This document shows positions 17,619-26,641 of a stretch of DNA of 64,000 bases, one piece after another. The position numbers and the translations under genes are program-made. Within the stretch, counting starts at the first letter, position 1. Every line of letters starts with the position of its first letter. The notes under the pieces are model-generated. The model was not told the DNA's origin and did not search any database. It saw nothing but the letters and a program-made list of their open reading frames with translations. The DNA comes from Encephalitozoon hellem ATCC 50504 (taxonomy: Eukaryota; Microsporidia; Unikaryonidae). The DNA lies in the NCBI RefSeq assembly GCF_000277815.2, contig NC_018475.1, positions 62,001 to 126,000 of the forward strand, written 5' to 3'.

Positions 17619-20015
17619 ATGCCTTTGAAGCCATCCCCCCAGCTCATGACTTATGTGGGATGGCTGAATGGAGAAGAGGAGTGGCTCATGAGAAGAACAC
17701 GAAGGAGATCCTCGTCGAAAGGCTCGCAAAGAACCATCAAGGCGAAAAGCTTGATAACACTGGCAAACAATCTGTATGTCAGAAACGAGCTTGGGAAGTG
17801 TGTGGAAATGCTCAAGGAGGCGATCTGCCTTATGCCGAGAAACCCGCATCCATACTTCACTCTTGGACTTATTTTTGAGGAGAAGGGCGAAATACCAAAA
17901 GCATACTACTGCTTCTTTGTTGCTGCACATCTCCAGAAAAACAACTACGGGCTTTGGAGAAAGCTCTACGACTATTCACGGCAGCTTGGATACAACAGAG
18001 AAAGAATCTACTTCATCGAGGTTCTGCAGAGGAAGGGAAACAAAAGGGAGATGGTTGTGGAGAAGATGGGGCTTTATGGGAACGACAAGTTCAAGGAGAT
18101 AGGCTGTAGGATAGAGCTGTTTGAGTTTGACGGTGTCGACGATGGCATCTTCGACGTCATACACAGAAATATAACACACAAAGCCCGACTTGCACGGCTT
18201 GCAAAGAAGCTACTTAACTATCTCAAAAAAAACGAAGATTCATGCTCGGACCATTACATTAGGCGACTAATAATTCTGAAGTACGAGGCTTTTGACTTTG
18301 TTGACATGAAGATGGTGTTTGACAGATATCTACTCAAGAGAAATGTTGAGCTTTGCATAAAGCTGAGAGTGATATACATAATGGCGTGCCTGCATGATAG
18401 GAAGGACGGAAACATAGAAGAGCGGATTGATGCGTTTCTTGAGAACGAGGAGGTATGGTCTAAGATCACTGACATTGGCCTTCTGAGGCATCTTGTTGAT
18501 CTGCTTATAGAAAACGACATGATTGACGAGGTGACAAAGTTGCTAGGCAGGATAAAGAACAGCTTCAGTGGCCAGAGGGAGTTTGTGTACTGGAAGCTGG
18601 GGAAAATGCTCGACGACAAGGGGAAGTATGACGAAGCGCTTCTATACTACAAACTGGTGCTTGAAACCAATCCTGCCAATGACGACGTTAAGTCGCGTAT
18701 CCATTCGATATACACGAAGCAAGGAAACCATGAGATGGCTAAGAAGTATGAGACGATTGCACGGCTCATTGATATTGTCGATGGAAGGAGCAAAAAAGGA
18801 TGCGCATATTCTCCGGAGATGTGCATGAACATAAGGTCTCTTTACGAAAGCACCAGGGTTGTCAGGAACGACTGCGGAAAGTTCATTGAGTCTAACAGAG
18901 CCCTGGTGGATGACTTCCTAAAGAATAGGTTTATCTTTGAGAGGAGAAAGAAAAAAGCATCCACTGGGCTAAGGCCATATAGGCAAAGGCATGCAGGAGT
19001 GCTTGAGATAAGAAATGAGGAAAAGGCCATGAAAGAAGGAACCTCCGAGGGATTCAGATTTGTCGATCTACATGGGCTGAGCGTTGATGAATGGTTTGAT
19101 GTCATCTCTGCACAAATATTTTCTCTTCTCTCTGTCTCCTGCACCTCCGAGGCGATGTCGTTATTGTTCAGGTCGTTGGAGGCATATATCTTTAGACACA
19201 GAAGTGACATCACCTGCAAACTTGTTTTCATGGGCCTGAAGGCATCCTTAATGTTTGGAGAGTTTGGTGACTTCATCTCCCTGGTAAGAAGTGCGATTTG
19301 CCATACAGGAAACTACTCATACTCTTATCTGCTGTTCTATTTCAGCAACTTCTTTATGAGCTTCCAAAAGAGCAATGACTTTTCGTACTTCCAGAAGTAT
19401 CTTCAAAGGGTATGCAGAAGAAAGCTTAGAATCTGCCCAAGCCTAGAGGACGAGCTGTCTTCTGAGTCATTGGAGAATGAAACGAAGGAGGAAAAGGAAA
19501 ATGCAAACAGCCATGGAGGAGCCCTGTGCCCGGAGTACAAGGAGGATGTGCCAAGAAGGAAAACCACGGGCGTGACGCACTTCCTATTCCTGAACTCCCA
19601 CATTCCGAATCTTCTACAATCAAAGACAGTAGAGATGATGTCTTCTCTTGAAATGGAGGGAAGCACATCGGAGAGCATAATCCTTGCATCCATGTTCCTC
19701 ATCCATTCGAAGTCAAGAAGAGTGAGCGACAGAAACATGTTTATAAAGAAAGGAATATCCATCCTCAAGAAGCTGAAAGAAAGGTCCGAGGGAGAAGATG
19801 CATATGTGATTTCGTACAACATTGGAAAGGCCTACCAATTCTTTGGGTTTCCTGGCCTTGCAGAGAGTTTTTACATGGATGCTCTGGGGACATCTGATGT
19901 TGAGCTCCGGAGGCTTGTACAATTCAACCTGTATCTTATATGCAAAAGAAACAGCACAATGCAAATATTCAAGGACATTATTGGGAGCAGCAGAGCGGAT
20001 TCGTCTTCTGCGTAA
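17619..20015 (+). CDS. TFC4: TFIIIC TPR subunit (Tfc4/GTF3C3-like)
   Basis: A 798-residue TPR-repeat protein. The first TPR array (about 45-130: LANNLYVRNELGKCVEML, PYFTLGLIFEEKGEIPKAY, LWRKLYDYSRQLG) follows the Tfc4/GTF3C3 pattern, where pairs of LA..L...G....A..... are followed by WR.L...S.......A. A second array lies near 290-400 and a third near 700-770. This subunit bridges TFIIIC on tRNA genes to TFIIIB. The ATG at 17619 follows a CCC block (gcaggcccgttcggattta) and the gene is divergent from RPL4. Confidence 0.8.
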   Translation: MPLKPSPQLMTYVGWLNGEEEWLMRRTRRRSSSKGSQRTIKAKSLITLANNLYVRNELGKCVEMLKEAICLMPRNPHPYFTLGLIFEEKGEIPKAYYCFFVAAHLQKNNYGLWRKLYDYSRQLGYNRERIYFIEVLQRKGNKREMVVEKMGLYGNDKFKEIGCRIELFEFDGVDDGIFDVIHRNITHKARLARLAKKLLNYLKKNEDSCSDHYIRRLIILKYEAFDFVDMKMVFDRYLLKRNVELCIKLRVIYIMACLHDRKDGNIEERIDAFLENEEVWSKITDIGLLRHLVDLLIENDMIDEVTKLLGRIKNSFSGQREFVYWKLGKMLDDKGKYDEALLYYKLVLETNPANDDVKSRIHSIYTKQGNHEMAKKYETIARLIDIVDGRSKKGCAYSPEMCMNIRSLYESTRVVRNDCGKFIESNRALVDDFLKNRFIFERRKKKASTGLRPYRQRHAGVLEIRNEEKAMKEGTSEGFRFVDLHGLSVDEWFDVISAQIFSLLSVSCTSEAMSLLFRSLEAYIFRHRSDITCKLVFMGLKASLMFGEFGDFISLVRSAICHTGNYSYSYLLFYFSNFFMSFQKSNDFSYFQKYLQRVCRRKLRICPSLEDELSSESLENETKEEKENANSHGGALCPEYKEDVPRRKTTGVTHFLFLNSHIPNLLQSKTVEMMSSLEMEGSTSESIILASMFLIHSKSRRVSDRNMFIKKGISILKKLKERSEGEDAYVISYNIGKAYQFFGFPGLAESFYMDALGTSDVELRRLVQFNLYLICKRNSTMQIFKDIIGSSRADSSSA

Positions 20016-20044
20016 GTCCTCATCTGTTTTATTTATTGCCCCTG

Positions 20045-20830
20045 ATGAGTGAAGGCCAGATACTTAATGTATGGAAGGACAATCTCCACGGGGAGATGAA
20101 GAAGATATCCCAGCTAATAAATAGGTATAACTACATAAGCATGGATACCGAGTTTCCTGGTGTTGTTGCCAAGCCGATTGGAAGTTTCAAGTCGCCCTCC
20201 TCGTTTGCATACCAACAACTAAGATGCAATGTGGACATACTGAACATTATCCAGCTAGGGATATCTCTGAGCGATGGCCAGGGCAACAGGCCGTGCCCCA
20301 TAAACACATGGCAGTTCAACTTTGCATTTAGCCTTGAAACGGACATGTATGCACAGGAGTCGATTGATCTTCTCATTCAAGCAAGAATAGACTTTAAGGA
20401 GCACGAGAGGAGGGGAATCAAGGTGGAGGAGTTTGGAGAAGTGCTGATGACGTCTGGGCTTGTGATGTCTCCGGATGTCGTGTGGGTCTCTTTCCACTCT
20501 GCTTATGACTTTGGATACCTCATAAAGATCCTGACATGCAACCCTCTTCCGGAAAGAGAAGAGGACTTCTACAGATTCCTTGCAGCCCTGTTTCCGGACT
20601 TCTACGACATAAAGTTTCTTGTGCAGAACAGCAAGTATTTGAAGAAGGGGCTGCAAGAGATATCCAACGACCTTGGGCTTGTCCGGGACGGGATCCAGCA
20701 CCAGGCAGGCAGTGATGCGCTCCTGACATCGCATGCGTTCTTCAAAACTAGAGAGGTCCTTTTCAACAAAAGCATAGGAAAGGAGTTTATGTGTAAGTTG
20801 TTCGGTATTGAGGTCAAGGACACCCCCTAA
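20045..20830 (+). CDS. POP2: CCR4-NOT deadenylase Caf1/Pop2
   Basis: A 261-residue DEDD-family exonuclease that shortens mRNA poly(A) tails within CCR4-NOT. Active-site acids are visible in ISMDTEFPG (D and E), VSFHSAYDFGYL and HQAGSDALLT. NYISMDTEFPGVVAKPIG is nearly identical to eukaryotic Caf1. Length matches the catalytic core. The ATG follows ttgcccctg, only about 30 bp after the TFIIIC gene stop. Confidence 0.96.
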   Translation: MSEGQILNVWKDNLHGEMKKISQLINRYNYISMDTEFPGVVAKPIGSFKSPSSFAYQQLRCNVDILNIIQLGISLSDGQGNRPCPINTWQFNFAFSLETDMYAQESIDLLIQARIDFKEHERRGIKVEEFGEVLMTSGLVMSPDVVWVSFHSAYDFGYLIKILTCNPLPEREEDFYRFLAALFPDFYDIKFLVQNSKYLKKGLQEISNDLGLVRDGIQHQAGSDALLTSHAFFKTREVLFNKSIGKEFMCKLFGIEVKDTP

Positions 20831-20859
20831 AACTGTATAAGTTCTAGCGAACTGGTTTA

Positions 20860-21375
20860 TTAAAAGCCCAAGCTTTCTTCATCACTCAGATTGTTGTTTG
20901 TTTCTACATCTATCTTTTCCTTTGTTATAGGGATTGCATACTTCTTGACATAACTCCTGACAACCTCGTTATACTTCTCTCTATTTGTCAGATACATTGA
21001 GCCGGCTTCGCAATTCAAAGGGTCTGCAGCATTGGGATAGGACAAGAGCTGAGGGAGAAGGATGTCGACGATGTTGAGCAGGTCGTATATTGGAGACCAT
21101 ATCTGGTTGAGGACGTCGAGGCATATTGATCCGCTTGCCTCGTCGACGTTTGGATGGAATATTCTAGTTGTGAATCCTATTGAGGGGCTTTTGAATGGAT
21201 AGTTGTCAGGAAGAAGTATGTTGATGATGTACTTTGCGCCGCTGTATGGGGAGTCCTCTGGGCCGTTTATCAGGACCTCCATTTGCGTGTGCTTTCCCTC
21301 GATCATCCTGACTTCATAGTTTGCGTTATAAAGCTTCTGGATCTCGTTCTTTATCCTTGGATTCAGCTTGACCAT
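20860..21375 (-). CDS. UBC8: ubiquitin-conjugating enzyme E2 (Ubc8/UBE2H type)
   Basis: A 171-residue E2. The HPN motif is in IFHPNVDEASG, the active-site Cys in GSICLDVLNQIWSP, and PLNCEAGSMYL follows. The stretch IWSPIYDLLNIVDILLPQLLSYPNAADPLN is typical of Ubc8/UBE2H when read in parts. An acidic tail (SDEESLGF) is also usual for that group. In yeast Ubc8 acts with the GID ligase; whether that ligase exists here is not visible. Confidence 0.9.
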   Translation of the reverse strand: MVKLNPRIKNEIQKLYNANYEVRMIEGKHTQMEVLINGPEDSPYSGAKYIINILLPDNYPFKSPSIGFTTRIFHPNVDEASGSICLDVLNQIWSPIYDLLNIVDILLPQLLSYPNAADPLNCEAGSMYLTNREKYNEVVRSYVKKYAIPITKEKIDVETNNNLSDEESLGF

Positions 21376-21572
21376 GTCTATATTCTTATCTGACTTTATT
21401 GTGGCAGGATCGGATTTTTATGCAACAGGTTTCAGAAACACTTGCAATCGATTTGATGGCGAGACATCAGGCTGGAATAGGAAATTTATATAAGAATGAA
21501 ACATTTGGCTTTCTGAGGGGAATTCAATTGGGCTTGCGGTTTCTTGTAGCTAATAGGCCTGTTTTTGAAGTC

Positions 21573-21592
21573 AAAAAAAATTTGCCCTGAAA
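21573..21592 (+). promoter_or_regulatory. AAATTT/CCC promoter of RPS4
   Basis: An A-run running into AAATTT is followed by GCCCTGAAA and the ATG. The spacing (CCC 5-7 bases before ATG) is the same as at RACK1. Confidence 0.65.
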
Positions 21593-22399
21593 ATGTCGAC
21601 TGGACACCGCGATCATCTGAAGCGAAAGACTGCACCAAAGTCATGGATGCTGGACAAGCAGGGAGGGACGTTTGCGCTGATGCCTGCCAGTGGGCCGCAC
21701 AGGAAGACGGAATGCATCCCCCTTGGATATCTGATTTCAAGATTCCTTAAGTATGCAAGTAACTCCAAGGAGCTTGCAATTATCCTGAAGGGAAAGAATA
21801 TCAAGGTGAACGGAAAGGCTAGAACAAACTCACACTTCCCTGTTGGGCTGTTTGACGTGATATCTATTGAGAAGACTGGGGAGCACTTCAGGGTCCTATA
21901 CAACGTGCAGAAGAAGTTCCATCTCCACAGGATAAACTCTGAGGAGGCGAAGTACCGCCTGGCAAAGGTTACAAAGAAGTACAAATACCAGGGGATCCCT
22001 TATGTTGTTTCCAGCTGCGGGCTGAGCATTCGCTTCTGTGATCCAGCCATCGAGCAGGAATACACGATAAAGATCTCGAATGAGACATCCAAAGTGATTG
22101 AGTATATTGCGCCTGGTGTCGACAAGATTGTGTTTGTGTCAAGGGGAAAGGCTAGAGGACGCATTGGAATTATAAATACAATTGAAGTTCAAGGAAAGGA
22201 CACGGTTTATGTTATGACTGACTTTGCAGGGAACACGTTTTCCTGTACAAGCAAGAGCTGCATAATAATTGGAGAGTCTTCCGAGAATATCTTGATAACT
22301 CTTCCAAGCGAAAAGGGGATAAGGCTTTCTGAGCTCGAGAAGATCAATGCTCAGCTAGGAGAAATGATTGATACATCAGCAAACGAAGTTACCGAATAA
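21593..22399 (+). CDS. RPS4: 40S ribosomal protein S4 (eS4)
   Basis: A 268-residue eS4 with the opening [19 protein letters not shown], an S4 RNA-binding region around residues 45-105 ([19 protein letters not shown]), then a KOW-type segment. Start is fixed by the AAATTT and CCCTGAAA context just before ATG. The gene is slightly longer than other eS4 at the C-terminus. Confidence 0.96.
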   Translation: MSTGHRDHLKRKTAPKSWMLDKQGGTFALMPASGPHRKTECIPLGYLISRFLKYASNSKELAIILKGKNIKVNGKARTNSHFPVGLFDVISIEKTGEHFRVLYNVQKKFHLHRINSEEAKYRLAKVTKKYKYQGIPYVVSSCGLSIRFCDPAIEQEYTIKISNETSKVIEYIAPGVDKIVFVSRGKARGRIGIINTIEVQGKDTVYVMTDFAGNTFSCTSKSCIIIGESSENILITLPSEKGIRLSELEKINAQLGEMIDTSANEVTE

Positions 22400-22430
22400 A
22401 ATGTTTCTTCCTTTACGTTGATCCTCTCCA

Positions 22431-23147
22431 TCAAAAGAGACTGCTCGGACACTCACCCCTGATGCAGCACTCTTTACACCTGGGTCTTTTTGCAACGCAT
22501 ATCGTTTGCCCATACCCAACCAGGGTCCTGTTTATTGATCCCCACTCTCTTTTCGGAACAATCTTTTCCAGCTCTTTCCTGGTGCTTTCAACGTCCTTGG
22601 TTTTGACCAACCCTATTCTGTTTGATATTCTGTGCACATGGGTGTCCACACTTATCCCAACAACCTTGTTGCATGCATGGTTCATGTACAGGATGGCCAT
22701 CTTGTTTCCAACCCCGGGCAGTGAGGTCAAGTCCTCCATATTCTCCGGAAGGCCCTTCTTCTTCAGGATCTCTGCAATCTTTTTCAAGTTCTCTGCCTTT
22801 CTGTTATGGAATCCCACCCTCTTGATGCACTCGTTGATGTGCTCGGCACTTGAGTTTATTACGTTTTCTATGGTTAGGCCGTTATGGGTGTCTCCATCGG
22901 CAGCAGTGTTTTCCGGAAGAAACCTCCTCAGCCTTTCGGTAGCCTCATGTGTCACCTCATCCTTCGTCTGGGAGGACAAGAGGAGGGAGACCAGGATACG
23001 GAATCTCCTCTCTTCCTCTGTATGGCAAGACGGGGCGATAAAGCACCCCATTGTATCCACGGGAGATACAATACCCTCTCTTTGCCTCTTGATCTCAAAG
23101 TATAGCTCTAAGGACCTTTCCATCTCTTTCTTGGAGGCTTTTTTCAT
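22431..23147 (-). CDS. NTH1: endonuclease III (Nth1) DNA glycosylase
   Basis: A 238-residue HhH-GPD glycosylase and AP lyase for oxidised pyrimidines. The hairpin with catalytic Lys is LPGVGNKMAILY, the catalytic Asp is in VDTHVHRI, and the C-terminal [4Fe-4S] loop has Cys spaced 6-2-5 within CVAKRPRCKECCIRGEC. It begins LSSQTKDEVT in the substrate-binding helix. An internal Met at 23123 is also a possible start. Together with Ogg1 and XPF it gives base and nucleotide excision repair in one window. Confidence 0.95.
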   Translation of the reverse strand: MKKASKKEMERSLELYFEIKRQREGIVSPVDTMGCFIAPSCHTEEERRFRILVSLLLSSQTKDEVTHEATERLRRFLPENTAADGDTHNGLTIENVINSSAEHINECIKRVGFHNRKAENLKKIAEILKKKGLPENMEDLTSLPGVGNKMAILYMNHACNKVVGISVDTHVHRISNRIGLVKTKDVESTRKELEKIVPKREWGSINRTLVGYGQTICVAKRPRCKECCIRGECPSSLF

Positions 23148-23182
23148 AATCTCTTCTTGGCTAAGAATGGGTCATTCTCCAC

Positions 23183-24499
23183 ATGTTTTCCGATAAAACA
23201 CCAAAATCAACGCTTCCCATCCGGAAAGGAATGCTTGACAATGTCCGAACGTATCTGAGGATTAAACCACAGGCTGTTCCAGAAGATATTACGATCAGTG
23301 GGGATTCGATGATAGTAGATGGAAACAAGTTTTCCTTCGATAGAATCTTCCGAGGCTCCACACAGCAGGAGGTCTTTCAGGAGATATCGAAGAGTCTTCT
23401 GGTGGAATGCATGCAGGGATACAACTGCACTCTTTTTGCATATGGGCAAACAGGAAGCGGGAAGACCTACACAATACAGGGAAATGCCCACAACATTGGG
23501 ATTGTCCAAAGATCGCTGGGTCTCCTACACAGAAACACGGATCTGAAGATCTCGCTTTCCTTTGTTGAGATATACAACGAAATGATGCTGGATCTATTTG
23601 ATCCCGAAGCCAATCTATCGATTAGGGAGGATCCGCTCTGCGGAGTGGTTGTTGACAATCTGTCAACCGTGGAGTCTGATAGCTATGAAAAGAGCATGGA
23701 GATGTATTCCAGGGGAATAAGAACAAGAAGAACCTCATCGACGTGTATGAACAAGGAAAGTAGCAGGAGCCATTCGATCTTCATTGTGTATCTCAAGAGC
23801 AGTGGTGGGGTGATGTCGAAGTCATCAAGGCTATGCTTTGTTGATCTTGCAGGGTCTGAAAGGCTGAGGGAGAGGGAGATAGAGGAGACCAAGATGAAGG
23901 AGGCCGCCAACATAAACCGATCGCTTCTGTGCCTTGGGAAGGTGATCAACAAGCTGAGCAACGGAGAGGACGGCCATATAGGATACAGAGAGTCGAAGCT
24001 TACTTTTCTGCTCAAGGATTCGCTGGGGGGAAACTGCAAACTGACGGTTATCGGGAATGTTTCTCTCGAAAGCAGGAGTGACACGGTGAATACGATGAAC
24101 TTCCTCCAAAGGTCCAAGATGATAAGGAATCTTGCGGTTGTGAACTCTGACGTGAACGGAGAGTTGGAAGAGGTGAAAAGCAAGTTGAAGGCCCTTGACA
24201 GCGAGAACCAGAGCCTGAAGGCCAGGATTGCTCTGATGGACACACAAATGCAGGAGGAGTCCAAGGTTCTGCCGTCCTACCATTACGACGTTAAAAGGAT
24301 GAAGGATGCGATTGACGATGTCATGAACACACTTCTGGAGCTCGAGGCGGTTACCAGAAAAATGCCCAGTGCTGAGTTTGACAAAAGCAGAAAGCTCCTC
24401 CTCAACATCCACGAGTGCTTTGCATCGATGCATGGAAGTGAAAGGGAAGGCGAAGAAAGCAGTATGAAGAGAAAGCGGATGGGGGAGAGAGAAGAATAA
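23183..24499 (+). CDS. kinesin motor protein
   Basis: A 438-residue N-terminal kinesin. Motor motifs are P-loop AYGQTGSGKTYT, switch I NKESSRSHSIF, switch II VDLAGSERL, and YRESKLTFLLKDSLGG. After the motor (to about residue 325) a short coiled coil runs to about 370, then a charged tail. The tail is too short for cargo-binding classes. A spindle motor is likely, but the subfamily cannot be set by eye. An internal Met at 23231 is an alternative start. It is divergent from NTH1, about 35 bp apart. Confidence 0.94.
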   Translation: MFSDKTPKSTLPIRKGMLDNVRTYLRIKPQAVPEDITISGDSMIVDGNKFSFDRIFRGSTQQEVFQEISKSLLVECMQGYNCTLFAYGQTGSGKTYTIQGNAHNIGIVQRSLGLLHRNTDLKISLSFVEIYNEMMLDLFDPEANLSIREDPLCGVVVDNLSTVESDSYEKSMEMYSRGIRTRRTSSTCMNKESSRSHSIFIVYLKSSGGVMSKSSRLCFVDLAGSERLREREIEETKMKEAANINRSLLCLGKVINKLSNGEDGHIGYRESKLTFLLKDSLGGNCKLTVIGNVSLESRSDTVNTMNFLQRSKMIRNLAVVNSDVNGELEEVKSKLKALDSENQSLKARIALMDTQMQEESKVLPSYHYDVKRMKDAIDDVMNTLLELEAVTRKMPSAEFDKSRKLLLNIHECFASMHGSEREGEESSMKRKRMGEREE

Positions 24500-24580
24500 A
24501 GACAGCATGTTCTGAAATGTGGGTGTGTGGCCTTCTAGCCAATGTCTGTAAATTCCGATATTTTAGATCCCTGATTTATT

Positions 24581-25102
24581 ATGAACTTGGCGTCGCAATG
24601 GGTTCTCTGGCAAAATAACAATGATGAGTCCAATGCCAAGAGCTGGGGGGACGATCTCGTGGCTGTTGGGGAGGTGTCGACGGTTCCTGAGTTTCTGTAT
24701 CTTTGCGACGAGATATCGAATGTCGGGATTGGGAAGCTGTGCACAATGAATCTGTTTAGGAAGGGAGTGAAGCCCATGTGGGAGGACGAGGCGAACATAG
24801 ATGGAGGAAGGATCATAATGGATGTTCCTGTTGTTGGCAGGGACAATGTCGGGGATCTGTGGAAAAAAACAATGGCGTTTTGTGTATCGAACAGCGTTGA
24901 CAACGTGTGCGGATGTGTTCTTAGCGAGAAGCAGTCATTCTACAAGCTGGCCATCTGGTTTGGGAAGGATTATAACCAGGACACCATTAAGGAGATGTGG
25001 CAGGAAGCTCTAGGAGGCGGGAATCTATCTGTCTACTCCTTCTTACATAAGAAATCGCTGGACAGCAACAAAGGAAAGAAAAAATGGGGAGGAAGGAGGT
25101 AG
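24581..25102 (+). CDS. EIF4E: eIF4E cap-binding protein
   Basis: A 173-residue cap-binding factor. WVLWQNN opens the fold. The cap-stacking Trp/Glu pair appears in PMWEDEAN (Trp with adjacent Glu), and the helix LWKKTMAF and the segment KLAIWFGKDYN are family features. Compared with other eIF4E it is shortened by about 40 residues at the N-terminus. The ATG follows agatccctgatttatt. It converges with a GYF-domain-like gene (see findings). Confidence 0.9.
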   Translation: MNLASQWVLWQNNNDESNAKSWGDDLVAVGEVSTVPEFLYLCDEISNVGIGKLCTMNLFRKGVKPMWEDEANIDGGRIIMDVPVVGRDNVGDLWKKTMAFCVSNSVDNVCGCVLSEKQSFYKLAIWFGKDYNQDTIKEMWQEALGGGNLSVYSFLHKKSLDSNKGKKKWGGRR

Positions 25103-25168
25103 AGTGCAACGAAATCTTAATAAAGTTATCTTTGTTTAATCAGTCTCCAAACGACCTCTTAAATTAGA

Positions 25169-26095
25169 TTATCTTCTGGGTCCTTTTCTTGTTACAGATG
25201 TGACCTTTACAAAGCCGTCTGGGCAGATGTCTGAGAGAATCGACAGTTTTGACTCATCAAGAAGCAGGTTCAGAAACTCCTCGCACTCTGCTTTGCTGAA
25301 CCCGGCAACGCTGGAAATTATTTTGACAGCGTCTGAGAACGATTTGCCGGAGATCCTTTTCTCGATGAAGTTGAGGGATACAGACGGGTTTCTGGAATGG
25401 AGATAGTTCTTTGACTTTGCACAGCCTTCAAGGATCTTCGATCGGTCAAGGTCCTTCTTTGGATGCCTTTTCAGTGACAATGAAGAAAGGTCTTCAAAGA
25501 ACTCCTGGGACTTCTCAAGGGGCTTCTTGATGGCAGCATTCTTTTCGAAGTACTCGTCAAGCTTTTCCGAAGAAAGGAAATCGCCAAGGTCGGCGAGTAT
25601 GTCGTCGTAGGACACAAATCCTTTGTCTATGTCTCTCCTGATCTTGGTGCCCTTCAACTCTTCAGTGCTCATCTTCTCCTTCATCTCCCGCCCGGTAAAT
25701 GGGCCGCGGATGGTTTCTTCTTTCTTCACAAGCCATGAGAAGGATGGATTCTGTGGCATCCCGAGAACGAAGTTCCCTCTCTGGTCGAAGTGTCCCTGGT
25801 CTGCTTTCGACAGGTCTACGTCCCACATCGACTCAGACTCTTTCTTAGATGTTTTCTTTTGCGGCCATCCACCTTTCCTGCCTGCGATCGCAAGTATCCG
25901 CTTCTTTAGGATGCATGCCTTTTCTTCTTTTGTGTACTCCCGAAGGATCTTTGGCTTTGTGGCCTCCTCGGTGCATATAGTCCTGTCGAGGACAAAGTCG
26001 TCTGGCTTTACGAGCCGGACCTCTGCAAAGTTTATTGGAAACATGGGTGCCCTAAGCTCACGGCTAAAGTAGCAGAATTCACGCAAGGCCGTCAT
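25169..26095 (-). CDS. GYF-domain-like protein (Smy2/GIGYF-like)
   Basis: A 308-residue protein with a GYF-like segment at about 130-185: SFSWLVKKEETIRGPFTGREM, with a W...GPF...M pattern, then KIRRDIDKGFVSYDDIL. Upstream is a basic region with GRKGGWPQ. GYF proteins bind proline-rich peptides, and GIGYF proteins join 4E-type cap-binding factors in mRNA repression. The ATG at 26095 follows agaagccctct. An in-frame ATG at 26140 would overlap the neighbouring gene. Medium confidence in the domain. Confidence 0.6.
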   Translation of the reverse strand: MTALREFCYFSRELRAPMFPINFAEVRLVKPDDFVLDRTICTEEATKPKILREYTKEEKACILKKRILAIAGRKGGWPQKKTSKKESESMWDVDLSKADQGHFDQRGNFVLGMPQNPSFSWLVKKEETIRGPFTGREMKEKMSTEELKGTKIRRDIDKGFVSYDDILADLGDFLSSEKLDEYFEKNAAIKKPLEKSQEFFEDLSSLSLKRHPKKDLDRSKILEGCAKSKNYLHSRNPSVSLNFIEKRISGKSFSDAVKIISSVAGFSKAECEEFLNLLLDESKLSILSDICPDGFVKVTSVTRKGPRR

Positions 26096-26117
26096 AGAGG
26101 GCTTCTGCTCACATTGT

Positions 26118-26552
26118 TTAATGGGGAGGAAAGCGGCCATTTCCGCCTGGATTGTAATGGTCTGGATCTGGCTCAAAGCTGTCCCTCTTGTTTCCAGGAG
26201 TTATTGGGTCTATTTTGATCAGCTGGTTTGAACTCTCGTCCTCTGGAGACTGTCTAGAGGGAGGATAAAAGGCGCTTGGGTCCATGAAAGAGCCTTTTGG
26301 ATGTCTTCTGCCTATCCTTTCGATGTCAACCTCCCTGGTGTCTGGAAACAGGTCGTCTCTTCCGATGTGCCCGAAGTGCTCTGTGGATGTGCCGAGCTCT
26401 TGGAGAAGTTTGTTTACATTGAACTGGCCGGGGAGCTCCTCCTCGCGAATCCTGATGCGCCTATCGCCGCTTGAAACTACATATGTGCCATCCGGCATCT
26501 TTTGGACGTCGAACCTTTCTTTAAGTATATCCAGGAGTTTATTGAATTTCAT
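26118..26552 (-). CDS. PI31/Fub1-like proteasome regulator
   Basis: A 144-residue protein. The C-terminal half is Pro/Gly-rich and Asp-rich (IGRDDLFPDTRE, PDPDHYNPGG), as in the PI31 tail that inserts into the 20S proteasome; the N-terminal half (FNKLLDILKERF) is too small for a full FP domain. In PI31, DPFGP and PDPDHxxPP motifs recur; here FEPDPDHYNPGG is a close match. The ATG at 26552 follows gtaatcccgat. Confidence 0.5.
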   Translation of the reverse strand: MKFNKLLDILKERFDVQKMPDGTYVVSSGDRRIRIREEELPGQFNVNKLLQELGTSTEHFGHIGRDDLFPDTREVDIERIGRRHPKGSFMDPSAFYPPSRQSPEDESSNQLIKIDPITPGNKRDSFEPDPDHYNPGGNGRFPPH

Positions 26553-26641
26553 ATCGGGATTACCCAAAGATGGAATATAATGTCTTTTAGATTTGCAAGG
26601 CAGCTGTCACCTGAATAAGTAGCCAAAAAACCCTCCCTTCA

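Noticed and set aside
21399..21590. 63-codon open frame between the E2 and RPS4
   Set aside because: It overlaps the RPS4 promoter, has no domain and no CCC context. The 217-bp spacer otherwise shows only A/T-rich sequence.
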